Numbered from the stretch's first letter, positions 44,768 through 55,504 are shown. The stretch: DNA of 64,000 nt from Castellaniella defragrans (GCF_014203015.1 NZ_JACHIB010000004.1:1-64000); one strand, 5' to 3'. Notes: generated by a model from the letters alone, not told the origin. Numbers and translations are program-made.

Positions 44768-46303
44768 ATGTCCCTGGTTTTCCGTCTCCGCACACAATGC
44801 TGCCGGAAGCCCATTCAGGCTGCCCTGCTCGCGGCATTCGCGCTCCTGTGCTCGTTCCTGGGCCAGCTGACCCAGCCCGAGGGGGGGCTTTCGATCCTCT
44901 GGCCGGCCAATGCGCTGCTGGCCGCCCTGCTGATCCGCCATCCGGCCCTGGCCCACCCGCTGTCCTGGGCGGGCGCGCTCTGCGGCCTGGCCCTGGCAAG
45001 CATCCTGCAAGGCCTGCGCTGGCCGGCCGCCGTGGGCTACGGCATCACGGACCTCTCCGGCGCGCTCGTCGCCTGGATCATCCTGTCGTCTCCCTGGTCG
45101 CCGCCGCGCCTGCGCAGCCCCCGGGCCATCGGCCAGGTGCTGACGGCCTGCGCGGCGGCGGCCGCCACCAACGCGGCCATCGCCCTGGCGTTCACGCCCT
45201 GGCTGCGGCCCGGCGGCCAGTGGACGACGATCGCCCTGAACTGGTTCTTCGGCCAGCTGCTCAGCTACAGCGCCTTCCTGCCGCCGATCATGCTCCTGCC
45301 CCGGCGCCTGCGGCTGCGCGGCGACCGCCGCCACTCCTGGGCCTCCCTGCGCAAGCGCCTCTTCAGCGGAACCCTGCTGCTGCCCTTCGTCGCGCTGGCC
45401 GCCAGCCTGTCGCTGTGCTTCGTGCTGGGCGGGCCGGGCGCCATCGCCTTCCCCATTCCGGCCCTGATGTACTGCGCCCTGGCGTACCGCCAGATCACGA
45501 CGGCCTGGCTCACCCTGGTGACCGCGCTCGCCGTGATGCTGGGCATCGCCAACGGCTGGCTGCCGCTGGGCACGAGCCAGCCGCTGGCAGGCCTCCATTT
45601 CCATGCCTGGGACATGGTGTCCCTGCGGCTGGGCGTGCTGCTGCTGGTCGCCTCGCCCCTGCTGGTATCCGGCATCCTGGCGGCCCGCAGCGATCTGATC
45701 TCGTCCCTGCACGTGGCCCTGGACCACGACGGCCTGACCCGCGCCCTGTCGCGCCAGGCCTTTCTGCGCAGCGCCGAGGAGCACCTGGGACGCACGCCGG
45801 CGCCGCCCCAGGGCAATGCCCTGCTGATGATGGACATCGACCACTTCAAGCTGCTGAACGACCGCCATGGCCACGCCGCCGGCGACCAGGTCCTGAAGGC
45901 CTTCGCGCGAACCATCCGCGGCGTCGTGCGCCCCCGCGACCTGTTCGGCCGCCTGGGCGGCGAGGAATTCTCCCTGTTCCTGCCCGACACCTCGGAGCAG
46001 GACGCGAACGACATCGCCGAACGCCTGCGCGGCCGCGTGGCCGGGCTGGAGATTTCCCTGAACGGCGGCGCGCCCCTGAAGATTTCCGTCAGCATCGGCA
46101 CGGTGCACGACTCGCAGGCGCCGCTTGCCTCCCTCTCGGGGCTTTTGGCGTATGCTGATCAGGCGATGTACCAGGCCAAGCGCGGCGGCCGCAACCGGGT
46201 GCACGCGTACGGCGGCGGCGCCGCCGAGGCATCGGACGCATCGGACACGACGGAGGATCCGGCATGGCACCCACCCTTGAACAACGCGCCCAAGGCGCCC
46301 TGA
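44768..46303 (+). CDS. MASE1-domain diguanylate cyclase
   Basis: Membrane protein of 511 residues. Residues 1-310 form eight or more helices of a MASE1-type sensor (LSILWPANALLAALLI and NWFFGQLLSYSAFLPPIMLLP are typical). The GGDEF domain follows with LDHDGLTRALSRQAFLR, an intact GGEEF at 397-401 and an RPRD inhibitory site five residues before it. The enzyme should be active and product-inhibited. The ATG at 44768 directly precedes the first helix. Its last 13 codons overlap the start of the next gene by 40 nt in another frame. Confidence 0.9.
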   Translation: MSLVFRLRTQCCRKPIQAALLAAFALLCSFLGQLTQPEGGLSILWPANALLAALLIRHPALAHPLSWAGALCGLALASILQGLRWPAAVGYGITDLSGALVAWIILSSPWSPPRLRSPRAIGQVLTACAAAAATNAAIALAFTPWLRPGGQWTTIALNWFFGQLLSYSAFLPPIMLLPRRLRLRGDRRHSWASLRKRLFSGTLLLPFVALAASLSLCFVLGGPGAIAFPIPALMYCALAYRQITTAWLTLVTALAVMLGIANGWLPLGTSQPLAGLHFHAWDMVSLRLGVLLLVASPLLVSGILAARSDLISSLHVALDHDGLTRALSRQAFLRSAEEHLGRTPAPPQGNALLMMDIDHFKLLNDRHGHAAGDQVLKAFARTIRGVVRPRDLFGRLGGEEFSLFLPDTSEQDANDIAERLRGRVAGLEISLNGGAPLKISVSIGTVHDSQAPLASLSGLLAYADQAMYQAKRGGRNRVHAYGGGAAEASDASDTTEDPAWHPPLNNAPKAP

Positions 46304-47346
46304 TCGGCGCCTACGTCGGCGACGCCCTGGCCCTGGGCCCGCATTGGTACTACGACCTGGACGCCCTGCGGCGCGACTACGGCGACTGGATCGACGGCTA
46401 CACGGATCCCCGCCCCGACCGCTACCATGCGGGGCTGCGGGCCGGCCAGTCGGGCCAGGCCGGCTTCATCCTGGACCTGCTGGCGCAATCCCTGGACGCC
46501 TGCGGCGGCTACGACGAGGCGGATTTCTGCCGCCGGCTGGACGAGGATTTCTTCCCCTTGCTGGACGGCACGCCCATGAACGGGCCGGGCGGCTACACCA
46601 GCCAGTCGATCCGCGAGACCTGGCGCCTGCGGGTGGGCCAGGGCCTGCCCTGGGGCCGGGTGGCGGGCCTGGCCGACACCACCGAGGCGGCCGAGCGCAT
46701 CCTGGCGCTGGCCGTGCGCTACGCCCGCCAGCCGGCCGATCTGGCGCGCCACTGCGCCGCGAACACGGCGCTGACCCAGCGCGACACGACGGTCATGGCC
46801 ATGACCGTGGCCTACGGCTGCGTGCTGGGCAGCCTGGTGCGCGGCGAGCCGCTGGACGCGGCCACGTCCGACCGGCTGATGGCGCTGGTGCGCAGCGGCG
46901 CCCTGCCCTTCCACAGCGTGACCTCGGCCGGGGAGGACACCCCGCCGCCGGGGCCGGAAGCGCCGCGCACCGCCGGCCAGTTCCCTTCGCCCGACGCCCT
47001 GCTGACGGTGTCGGGCATCCTGCGCGCCGCGCGGGATCCGGACATCCGCATTGAGCCAGCCTGGAAGGCCTCGCTGGTGTACGGCATGCCCTGCGCGGTC
47101 TACCACCAGTTCCCCGCCGCCTATTACCTGGCCGGCCGCTTCCAGGACGATTTCGAGTCGGCCGTCCTGCACGCCGTCAACGGCGGCGGCCAGAACCAGG
47201 CCCGGGCGATGCTGACCGGCGCCCTGTGCGGCGCCATCGGCGGCATCCAGGCGATCCCGGCCCGCTTCATCGAACCGCTGGAGCACGGCGCGCAGCGCCT
47301 GGAACGCGCCGGCCGGCTGGCGCGCCAGGCGGCCGCGCAGGCCTGA
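46264..47346 (+). CDS. ADP-ribosylglycohydrolase-fold protein lacking metal ligands
   Basis: A 360-residue protein of the ADP-ribosylglycohydrolase/J1-crystallin superfamily: GALIGAYVGDALALGPHWYY at the front, the NGGG segment and GALCGAIGG near the end. In active DraG-type enzymes the magnesium ligands are in TDDT and GGDTDT motifs. Here the aligned stretches read GQSGQAGF and NGGGQNQAR, so the Asp ligands appear to be missing. It may bind a ligand without hydrolysing it, or use another mechanism. It starts 40 nt inside the upstream gene. Family placement is by motif, with function open. Confidence 0.75.
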   Translation: MAPTLEQRAQGALIGAYVGDALALGPHWYYDLDALRRDYGDWIDGYTDPRPDRYHAGLRAGQSGQAGFILDLLAQSLDACGGYDEADFCRRLDEDFFPLLDGTPMNGPGGYTSQSIRETWRLRVGQGLPWGRVAGLADTTEAAERILALAVRYARQPADLARHCAANTALTQRDTTVMAMTVAYGCVLGSLVRGEPLDAATSDRLMALVRSGALPFHSVTSAGEDTPPPGPEAPRTAGQFPSPDALLTVSGILRAARDPDIRIEPAWKASLVYGMPCAVYHQFPAAYYLAGRFQDDFESAVLHAVNGGGQNQARAMLTGALCGAIGGIQAIPARFIEPLEHGAQRLERAGRLARQAAAQA

Positions 47347-47412
47347 CCGGAGCGGATGCCGGGACGGCGGCCCCGGGCAAACGCCTTCTCCGGGGCAAAC
47401 GCCCTCGATCCC

Positions 47413-48345
47413 TCAATACTGCCGGCTGCGGTCCACGACGCCGGTGACCGGCTCGCCCCGGTCCAGGGCGCGGATCTTGCCGGCGATCTGGCGCACCGTC
47501 CCGTCCATCAGGCTGGCGCCGGCGACGTGCGGCGTGACCCGGATGCGCGCGTGGGACCAGAAAGGATGGCCGGGCGGCAGGGGCTCGCGCTCGAAGACGT
47601 CCAGGGCCGCCGACCGCAGGCGCCCGCCGTCCAGGGCGGCCAGCAGGTCGGCCTCGACCAGATGCCCGCCCCGGGCGATGTTGATCACCACGGCGTCGGG
47701 CCGCAGCTGCTCGAAGGTGCGGCGGCACAGGATGCCCCGTGTGGCGTCGGTCAGCGGCAGCGCGTTCACCAGCACGCGCGTGCGCGCCAGGAACGCGGCC
47801 AGGTCCGCCTCGCCGCCGTAGGCCTCGACGCCCGGCACGGTGCGGCCGCTGCGCGACCAGACCGCCGTCGGGTATTCCAGGGCCGCGCAGGCCTGGGCGA
47901 CCCGCGCGCCCATGGCGCCGGCGCCCAGGACGCCGACGGTCCAGGCATCGCGGTCGATGTCGGCCAGGGGCTGCCAGAGTCCTTCGGCCTGCTGGCGCTC
48001 GTAGCGGCCGAAGTCGCGCGATTCGCGCAGCAGATGGTAGAGCGCGTATTCCGCCATCTGCACCGCCATGCCGCCGTCTTCCAGCCGCACCAGGGGCAGA
48101 TCGTCGGGCAGGCCCGGCAGGCGCAGCAGGGCGTCGACCCCGGCGCCCAGGTTGAACAGGGCGCGCAGGCGCGGCTCGCGGGCGAACAGGTCGGCCGGCG
48201 GCGCCCACACCACGGCGAAATCGGCGCGGCCTTCCGGCTCGCCGTCGCCCCACAGGCGCACCCGGGCGTCGGGCAGCGCGGTGCGCAGGGCCGCTACCCA
48301 GGCCTGCGGATCGGCTTCCAGTTGCGAGGCGAAAACGATCTCCAT
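47413..48345 (-). CDS. ghrA: Glyoxylate/hydroxypyruvate reductase A-like
   Basis: D-2-hydroxyacid dehydrogenase of 310 residues that reduces glyoxylate or hydroxypyruvate with NAD(P)H. The Rossmann motif is GVLGAGAMG, and the catalytic residues lie in INIARGGHL (Arg), LDVFEREPL (Glu) and TPHVAG (His). Length and N-terminus (MEIVFASQLEADPQAWVAAL) match GhrA. It follows the M14 peptidase by 4 nt. It could recycle glyoxylate from the glycolate oxidase encoded at 57-61 kb, but they are not linked in one operon. Confidence 0.88.
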   Translation of the reverse strand: MEIVFASQLEADPQAWVAALRTALPDARVRLWGDGEPEGRADFAVVWAPPADLFAREPRLRALFNLGAGVDALLRLPGLPDDLPLVRLEDGGMAVQMAEYALYHLLRESRDFGRYERQQAEGLWQPLADIDRDAWTVGVLGAGAMGARVAQACAALEYPTAVWSRSGRTVPGVEAYGGEADLAAFLARTRVLVNALPLTDATRGILCRRTFEQLRPDAVVINIARGGHLVEADLLAALDGGRLRSAALDVFEREPLPPGHPFWSHARIRVTPHVAGASLMDGTVRQIAGKIRALDRGEPVTGVVDRSRQY

Positions 48346-48349
48346 GCCG

Positions 48350-49264
48350 TCAATGCTCCAAAGCGTAGTCCAGCGCCGCGCGCACCGCTGCGGCCTGGGC
48401 CGCGTTGCATTGCTCGGGGGTGGCCCGCGGGCTGTCGGGATAGACTTCCGTCGTCGTGCGGTAGGGCGCGTCCGTGATGCCGGCGCACAGCCCCAGGGAG
48501 CGCAAGGCGTAGCGGATGACGCCCGGAGCGACCACGGGCGAGCCGATGATCTCGCCGTGCGCATCGGCCGGGGCGATGTGGGTGACTTCGGCCACCGCAC
48601 GGATCACGGCGGCCTGGAATTCGGGCCGGGGAGACTCGGTATCGTCCACCAGGTAGAAGCCGTCCGGGATGCCGCCCGGTGTGAAAGGCCGGCCGTCGCG
48701 CGCCGCCAGCGCGGGCCGGAACTCGGACTCGTCGCTGTCGGTGGTTTCGTGCAGGTCGATGTGCACCCGCACCCGAGTGGCGAACGGCGCCACCAGCGCC
48801 ATCAATGCCGCCGACTCCGGCGCGGGGCTGCCGGGGCGGAAGGACCGGTTCGGGTCCAGCGCCCGGGGATTCCAGCGGTGGATGCGCTCGTAGCCCCAGG
48901 GGCTGACGCAGGGGACGATCATCAGGTCCAGGCGGCCCGCGTAATCGGCCGCGTGCAGATCGGCGAAGCGCAGCGCGCCGTGCACGCCGCTGGTCTCGTA
49001 GCCGTGCACCCCGCCCGTGACCAGCGCCGCCGGCCGGTCGTCGCGCCAGCCGCGGCTGCGCAGCGCGAACAGGGGATATGCATCGGGCGCATAGTCCAAT
49101 TGGCCGTACTGCACGACGTCGAAACGGTCGCGCAGGCGGTCGACGACCGTCAGGACTTCGTCGGCATAGCTGCGCCGGCGCCGCTGGCGGGCGAGCCAGG
49201 CGGCGATTTCGGCTTCCCCCCAGGGGACGCCGGGGGTGCCGATCGGGTAGAACGGGGACTGCAT
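48350..49264 (-). CDS. M14-family metallocarboxypeptidase-like protein
   Basis: Predicted zinc peptidase or deacylase of 304 residues. Zinc-ligand motifs are GGVHGYET (H-x-x-E) and HIDLHETTD (third His and catalytic Glu region). The phrase RHWNP-like RIHRWNPRALDPNRSF is typical of the M14 carboxypeptidase/AstE group acting on small substrates. No signal peptide, so it works in the cytoplasm. ATG at 49264 is preferred to 49306. It is upstream of ghrA in the same operon. Confidence 0.82.
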   Translation of the reverse strand: MQSPFYPIGTPGVPWGEAEIAAWLARQRRRRSYADEVLTVVDRLRDRFDVVQYGQLDYAPDAYPLFALRSRGWRDDRPAALVTGGVHGYETSGVHGALRFADLHAADYAGRLDLMIVPCVSPWGYERIHRWNPRALDPNRSFRPGSPAPESAALMALVAPFATRVRVHIDLHETTDSDESEFRPALAARDGRPFTPGGIPDGFYLVDDTESPRPEFQAAVIRAVAEVTHIAPADAHGEIIGSPVVAPGVIRYALRSLGLCAGITDAPYRTTTEVYPDSPRATPEQCNAAQAAAVRAALDYALEH

Positions 49265-49361
49265 GAAGCGGACTCCAGGCTGAAAAACCGTCTGGGACTG
49301 TATCACAGGGGCATGCGGCGCCGGAGCCCGGGATCAGCGCACAGGCCGCCGGATGCTCAGC

Positions 49362-50042
49362 TCAATACAGCCACAGCCGGACGTGCAGCCAGCCCGCTTC
49401 CTGGAAGGCCTCGATGGCCTCGAACACGGGAATCGACAGGAAATACGGCAGGGCGTCGCGCACCGTGTTCCAGACGCCCTGGAGATCGACCGTGACGTGC
49501 CGCGGCGAACGCCAGGCGGACGGACGGGGCAGGAACCGGGGCACCCGCGCGCAGTAGTCCTCGAACGGCGCGCCGAAGGATGCGCGCAGCATCCGCTCCT
49601 CCTCGCCCACGATCCAGCGGAACACCGCCCAGGCCGCCAGGGCCAGGACCAGCCCTACCGTCAAGCTGCCGGTCTGCAGGCCGATGCCCAGGACGGCCAG
49701 GATGGAGAAGACGTACAGGGGATTGCGGCAGACCGAGTAAGGCCCCTCCGCCACCAGGTCGGCGCCCTTGCGCCCGCCCAGGTACAGCATGCAGGCGCAA
49801 CGCCCCAGCAGCGCCAGCGCCATCAGGATCAGGCCCGCCCATTCCAGACTCTGATTGACCCAGCCAGCCTCCGGCCAGGCGGAACCGACCCAGGGCAGCG
49901 CCAGCACGGTCAGCGCCCCCAGGACGCCCAGCGCGCGGCGGCGCAGCACCTGGGCATGGGCCAGGCGTTCCCAGACGGAATCGATGTCGGCTTTGGAACG
50001 GGCGGCGGGGGTGCCGGGGGAAGCGCAGGCGGACAAAGACAT
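49362..50042 (-). CDS. ICMT/PEMT-family membrane methyltransferase-like protein
   Basis: Membrane protein of 226 residues with four to five helices. The C-terminal half has the isoprenylcysteine/phospholipid methyltransferase signature: GPYSVCRNPLYVFSILAVLG, then EEERMLRASFGAPFEDYCARVPRFLP. The methyl acceptor is unknown in bacteria. It lies 52 nt after the sensor kinase gene and may be the last gene of a carbonic anhydrase-regulator-kinase operon. Confidence 0.82.
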   Translation of the reverse strand: MSLSACASPGTPAARSKADIDSVWERLAHAQVLRRRALGVLGALTVLALPWVGSAWPEAGWVNQSLEWAGLILMALALLGRCACMLYLGGRKGADLVAEGPYSVCRNPLYVFSILAVLGIGLQTGSLTVGLVLALAAWAVFRWIVGEEERMLRASFGAPFEDYCARVPRFLPRPSAWRSPRHVTVDLQGVWNTVRDALPYFLSIPVFEAIEAFQEAGWLHVRLWLY

Positions 50043-50094
50043 GATGGCTCCTGGTCGGACAGCGCTCACCATAGCCCCGAGGGCCACGAATCCG

Positions 50095-51417
50095 CTACGA
50101 ATTCCGCTGACCGGAAGCTGAATGGAGGTCCAGCCTGAAGGTCGTTCCGCTATCGGAGCCGCCCTGAGTCGAGTCCACGCTCAGCCGCCAGCCGCGCAGC
50201 TCGCAGACGCGCTGGGCGATGCCCAGGCCCAGCCCATGGCCGGTTTCGGATGCGTCCGCCGCGGACAGATCCGCCCGGCCGGCGCGCCACTCCCGCACCC
50301 GCGCCAGGCGTTCGGGCGCCATGCCCGGCCCATCGTCGCGCAGGACCAGGACGCCGTCCTGATCCAGACAGACCCGTAGCGTGGCCGGCGCAGCGTGCTC
50401 GATCGCGTTGCGCAGCAGGTTGCGCAGCACGATCAGCAGGGCGTCCGGGTCCAGGCACAGGCTCTCGTCCGGCGGAATGCGCGAATCCAGTGCCAGGCCG
50501 CGCGCGCGGGCCATGGGTTCCAGGGCGAACCAGGCCTGCTCCAGGGCCTGCGACAGGCCGACGCGGCGCACCCGGGCCGGATCGGCGCTGTTCAGGGCCG
50601 CCGCGCCCGCCAGGCTGCTGGCGGCGGCGTCGACCTGGACCATCATGCGCGCCAGGCGCGCTGCCAGGGACGTCCCCGGACCGGCGTCCAGCAGGGCCAT
50701 TTCGCAATCGGAGCGCAGGGCGGCCAGCGGCGTGCGCAGCTCGTGACCGAGATTGGCGGCGAACTGGCGCTCGAACGCCACGGAGCGGTCGATCCGGTCC
50801 TGGATGCGGTTGAAGGCCCCGATCAATTGCAGCGCCTCGTCGCCCCCGGGCGCCTCGTCGGCGAACGCCCCGCCCTCCCAGGCCGAGAGCCGGTCCGATA
50901 CGGCGCGGATCGGCGCCACCACCCGGCGCGCCAGCCGCCGGGCCAGCAGCCAGGCGCAGATCAGCGCCGACACGGCTCCGCCCGCCAGGATCCAACCGAA
51001 GGACCGGACCCGGTCCTCGTGCGCGGTGGCGTCGTAGCGAACGTAGAGGAGGCCTTGGGGGACGGTCTCGACCCAGGTGTGCCACGTCCGGCCCGCCTGC
51101 ACGATTTCCCGGCCGCCCGGCCCCGCCGCGAACATCCCTTCCAGGGGAGGCGGCCGATCCGCCGGCAGCACCCAGGTCCGGACGCGCCCTCCTTCGCTCC
51201 AGCGCGGCGGCTGGATCGCCGACACGGACAGTCCCGCCCCGAGATCGTCGCGCAAGGCCGCGATCTGGCCCGACAGGACTTCGTCGACCAGGTCGTCCTC
51301 CATGCGCGCAAAAGTCCCGTAGGCCAGCAGGCTGATGACCAGCAGGAATACGGCGGCGGTGCCGGTGACGGCCCAGGTGACCCGCCGGGCCAGGGAGGAC
51401 GGCTGTTTCAGCCTCAT
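50095..51417 (-). CDS. Sensor histidine kinase (PhoQ/QseC-like layout)
   Basis: Membrane kinase of 440 residues with two helices (about 15-35 and 155-178) around a periplasmic domain of about 120 residues. A HAMP-like linker, HisKA with GHELRTPLAALR, and HATPase with DDGPGM and GHGLGLGIA follow. All motifs look intact. Its ATG overlaps the regulator stop (ATGA). The stop is 52 nt before a predicted methyltransferase gene, so that gene may be a target or accessory. Confidence 0.9.
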   Translation of the reverse strand: MRLKQPSSLARRVTWAVTGTAAVFLLVISLLAYGTFARMEDDLVDEVLSGQIAALRDDLGAGLSVSAIQPPRWSEGGRVRTWVLPADRPPPLEGMFAAGPGGREIVQAGRTWHTWVETVPQGLLYVRYDATAHEDRVRSFGWILAGGAVSALICAWLLARRLARRVVAPIRAVSDRLSAWEGGAFADEAPGGDEALQLIGAFNRIQDRIDRSVAFERQFAANLGHELRTPLAALRSDCEMALLDAGPGTSLAARLARMMVQVDAAASSLAGAAALNSADPARVRRVGLSQALEQAWFALEPMARARGLALDSRIPPDESLCLDPDALLIVLRNLLRNAIEHAAPATLRVCLDQDGVLVLRDDGPGMAPERLARVREWRAGRADLSAADASETGHGLGLGIAQRVCELRGWRLSVDSTQGGSDSGTTFRLDLHSASGQRNS

Positions 51418-52130
51418 GCCGCGTCCCCGCCGCCCGCGTCGTCCGGCACCGGCGCCAAACGCCAGCCCCGGCCGGGTTCGGCCACGATGTCGGGTCCTCG
51501 CTCCGCGCGCAGGCGGCGGCGCAGCAGGCGCACCTGGTCGTGCAGGGCACGGTCGGACGGCGGTCCGTCGGGCCACAACGCCGCCGTCAGGTGGGCATGG
51601 GTTGCCAGGCCGCCCGCCGGCCGCAGCAGGGCCGCCAGCAGCAGCACCGATTTGCGCGGCAGGATCAGCGGCCGGCCGGCCAGGGTCACCGCCTGCGAAT
51701 GCGGGTCGTAGCGCAGATTCCCGTGGACGAGGGGGCCGGATTCGCCGCCCTGCCCCCGCCGCGTCAGGACGCGCAGCCGCGCCGCGACCTCGGCCAGGGA
51801 GAAGGGCTTGACCAGATAGTCTTCCGCCCCGAGGTCGAAGGCCAGGAGCTTGTCCTCCAGCCGCTCGCGCGCCGTCAACACCAGCACGGGCCGCCACAGC
51901 ATGGGTTCCCGCCGCATGGCGCGCAGCACGTCCAGCCCGCCCAGGCCGGGCAGGCCCAGGTCCAGCACCACGGCGTCGAAGACCGACCCGTGCAGCAGGG
52001 CCAGCGCTCCATGGCCGTCGTAGGCCACGTCCGGCGCCATACCCTGGCGCTCCAAATAGCCGTACAAATTTTCCGCCAGCGTCGGCTCGTCCTCGACGAT
52101 CAGGACGCGCGCGCCGGCCGCCTCCGTCAT
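51414..52130 (-). CDS. OmpR-family response regulator
   Basis: Regulator of 238 residues. The receiver has EDE near residue 13, the phospho-Asp in VVLDLGLPG and the Lys in YLVKPF. The C-terminal winged helix has the recognition region DRALHDQVRLLRRRLRAE and ends EPGRGWRLAP. It is cotranscribed with its kinase (4-nt overlap), and with a carbonic anhydrase gene 18 nt upstream. Confidence 0.9.
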   Translation of the reverse strand: MTEAAGARVLIVEDEPTLAENLYGYLERQGMAPDVAYDGHGALALLHGSVFDAVVLDLGLPGLGGLDVLRAMRREPMLWRPVLVLTARERLEDKLLAFDLGAEDYLVKPFSLAEVAARLRVLTRRGQGGESGPLVHGNLRYDPHSQAVTLAGRPLILPRKSVLLLAALLRPAGGLATHAHLTAALWPDGPPSDRALHDQVRLLRRRLRAERGPDIVAEPGRGWRLAPVPDDAGGGDAA

Positions 52131-52148
52131 GGCCAGCGCCTGTCCGCC

Positions 52149-52892
52149 CTAGCCCAGGAACTCGACCCGGCCGGTATCGAGCCGGTAGACGGCGCCGGCG
52201 AGCCGCAGCTTGCCGGCCCGCACCGCGTCGCCGAGGATGGTCGAACGCTCGGCCAGGGCGGCGACGTTGTCGCGGACGTTCTGTGCGGTGGCGGCCGCCA
52301 GCAGATCGCCTCCGCCGTCCTGGACTTTCTGCACGGCGGGCGCGATGGCCGACACCAGCGAAGGGATACGGCCGGGATACTGCGCCGATTCCGTGATGGC
52401 CTTGACCGCCGCCGCGACCGCGCCGCACTTGTCATGTCCGAGCACGAGGATCAGCGGCACGCCCAGGACCGCCACCGAATACTCCAGGCTGCCCAGCATG
52501 TCGACATTGACGAAATTGCCCGCCACCCGGGTGACGAACAGGTCTCCCCGGGCGCAATCGAAGGCGTATTCGGGCACCACACGCGAGTCCGCGCAGCCCA
52601 GCACGGCCGCGTAGGGATTCTGCCCCGCCGCCAGGGCCGGGCGCTCGTGGGCGAAATCGTGGCGCCGGGTCACCCCGGACACGTACCGCGCATTGCCCTC
52701 GGTCAGCCGCGCGAGCGCGGCATCGGGATCGAGGACGTTCTGCGGCTTGGGCGGGGACGCGGTGCGCGCCAGGGCCAGGCCGCCCGGCAGCGCGCCGCCG
52801 GCGGCGACCGCCAGGGCGGCGGCCAGCGAGGATCGTAGGAAGGAACGGCGGGAGTGCGCCGCCGCTTCCGCGCAGCATGTCGAATCACACAT
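52149..52892 (-). CDS. Tat-exported beta-carbonic anhydrase
   Basis: Beta-class carbonic anhydrase (CO2 + water to bicarbonate), 247 residues. A twin-arginine signal HSRRSFLRSSLAAALAVAAGG (about 23-43) predicts export folded, with zinc, to the periplasm. Zinc and catalytic motifs are CADSRV and GHDKCGA. Beta-carbonic anhydrases are more often cytoplasmic, so the Tat leader is notable. The N-terminus MCDSTCCAEAAAH holds three Cys before the signal. It leads an operon with a two-component system. Confidence 0.9.
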   Translation of the reverse strand: MCDSTCCAEAAAHSRRSFLRSSLAAALAVAAGGALPGGLALARTASPPKPQNVLDPDAALARLTEGNARYVSGVTRRHDFAHERPALAAGQNPYAAVLGCADSRVVPEYAFDCARGDLFVTRVAGNFVNVDMLGSLEYSVAVLGVPLILVLGHDKCGAVAAAVKAITESAQYPGRIPSLVSAIAPAVQKVQDGGGDLLAAATAQNVRDNVAALAERSTILGDAVRAGKLRLAGAVYRLDTGRVEFLG

Positions 52893-53066
52893 TCCAGTGT
52901 CTCCTGCAGGGGGTCCGGGCACGGCGCGATCCGCACGGGCATCGCGCAGCCATCATAACCAGCCCGCGCCCCGCCTGGAAAGCGGAACCCCGGCGGAATC
53001 CCGGCGTCCCGATCCACCGGCACGGCCCGTCCGTTCCGCCACGGGCCGGGAGCACGGGCCGGGAGA

Positions 53067-53309
53067 CTACCTGCCGGCGCTGCGCCGCAGCCGTTCCAGC
53101 GAAGCCCGGTTCAGTTCCTTGGCTTCCTGTTCGGCATAGTCCCGCTCGCCGGGCTCGTAGGAACCCTCGTAGAGGCACCGGCTGCGGTTCCACTGGCATT
53201 CGCCGCCGCGGTCCGCCTGCCGGGTCGGGCCGCCGCCCCCGAAGCAGCCGGAGACCAGGGCGGCGAACAGCAGCGCGATGCTGCATCGAATCACGACTCG
53301 GCCGGGCAT
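53067..53309 (-). CDS. Small hypothetical lipoprotein
   Basis: An 80-residue protein with a lipoprotein signal ending LVSGC (Cys near 22), a Gly-rich linker, two Cys in ECQWNRSRCLYEG that could form a disulfide, and a charged helical end. It is unknown otherwise. ATG at 53309 is chosen because it precedes the signal peptide; two upstream in-frame ATGs exist. Confidence 0.65.
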   Translation of the reverse strand: MPGRVVIRCSIALLFAALVSGCFGGGGPTRQADRGGECQWNRSRCLYEGSYEPGERDYAEQEAKELNRASLERLRRSAGR

Positions 53310-53420
53310 GTGTTCTTCTCGTGCTGGAATACGCATGTCGTTTTTATAACAGGTTCGCACAGGGGGATGCGGACATTCTCACGTTGCGCCAACAAGCCGC
53401 ATGCTTTGTCACATGCCTTT

Positions 53421-53449
53421 TTGCGCAGGCCGGCAAAAAGGTGTATAGT
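53421..53449 (+). promoter_or_regulatory. Promoter of tRNA-Lys
   Basis: TTGCGC, 17 nt, TATAGT, ending 25 nt before the tRNA. Confidence 0.75.
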
Positions 53450-53474
53450 TTCGTTCTTCGCAAATCATTGCGAC

Positions 53475-53550
53475 GGGCTGTTAGCTCAGTTGGTAGAGCA
53501 GCGGACTCTTAATCCGTCGGTCGAGTGTTCGAGTCACTCACAGCCCACCA
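53475..53550 (+). tRNA. tRNA-Lys (anticodon CTT)
   Basis: 76 nt with encoded CCA. The acceptor GGGCTGT pairs with ACAGCCC, the D arm is GCTCAGTTGGTAGAGC, the anticodon loop CTCTTAA gives CTT, and the T arm is GAGTGTTCGAGTCACTC. Its C34 wobble base is not a substrate for MnmA or SelU. Confidence 0.97.
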
Positions 53551-53579
53551 GGAATATCAAGCACTCAGATCAAGCGCTG

Positions 53580-53607
53580 AGGCCAGTTCTTCGGAACTGG
53601 CCTTTTT
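53580..53607 (+). terminator. Terminator of tRNA-Lys
   Basis: AGGCCAGTTC-TTCG-GAACTGGCCT, a 10-bp stem with a UUCG tetraloop, is followed by TTTT. It is a very strong rho-independent terminator 30 nt after the tRNA. Confidence 0.93.
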
Positions 53608-53771
53608 GTTTTTGGTTTCCATATAGGCGCTATGCAGGCATTTCAGGGGCTGTCGATCAACCTCGATCGCCTCCTGGACTCTGCCCCATGAACGGGCGAT
53701 GGGCACTCATCGGACACGGTTGTTCCCACTTCCGGCCGATAGGTAGGGTCGTCGCATATCCAGCAGTTTCC

Positions 53772-53805
53772 GGCCCGCGTCCTGAACCGCGCCCCGGCGC
53801 GGGCC
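53772..53805 (-). terminator. Hairpin downstream of purB
   Basis: GGCCCGCG and CGCGGGCC pair over 8 bp, 11 nt past the purB stop. There is no T run, so it may be a processing or weak termination site. Confidence 0.5.
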
Positions 53806-53815
53806 TTCCTGCTTC

Positions 53816-55504
<1,689 letters not shown>

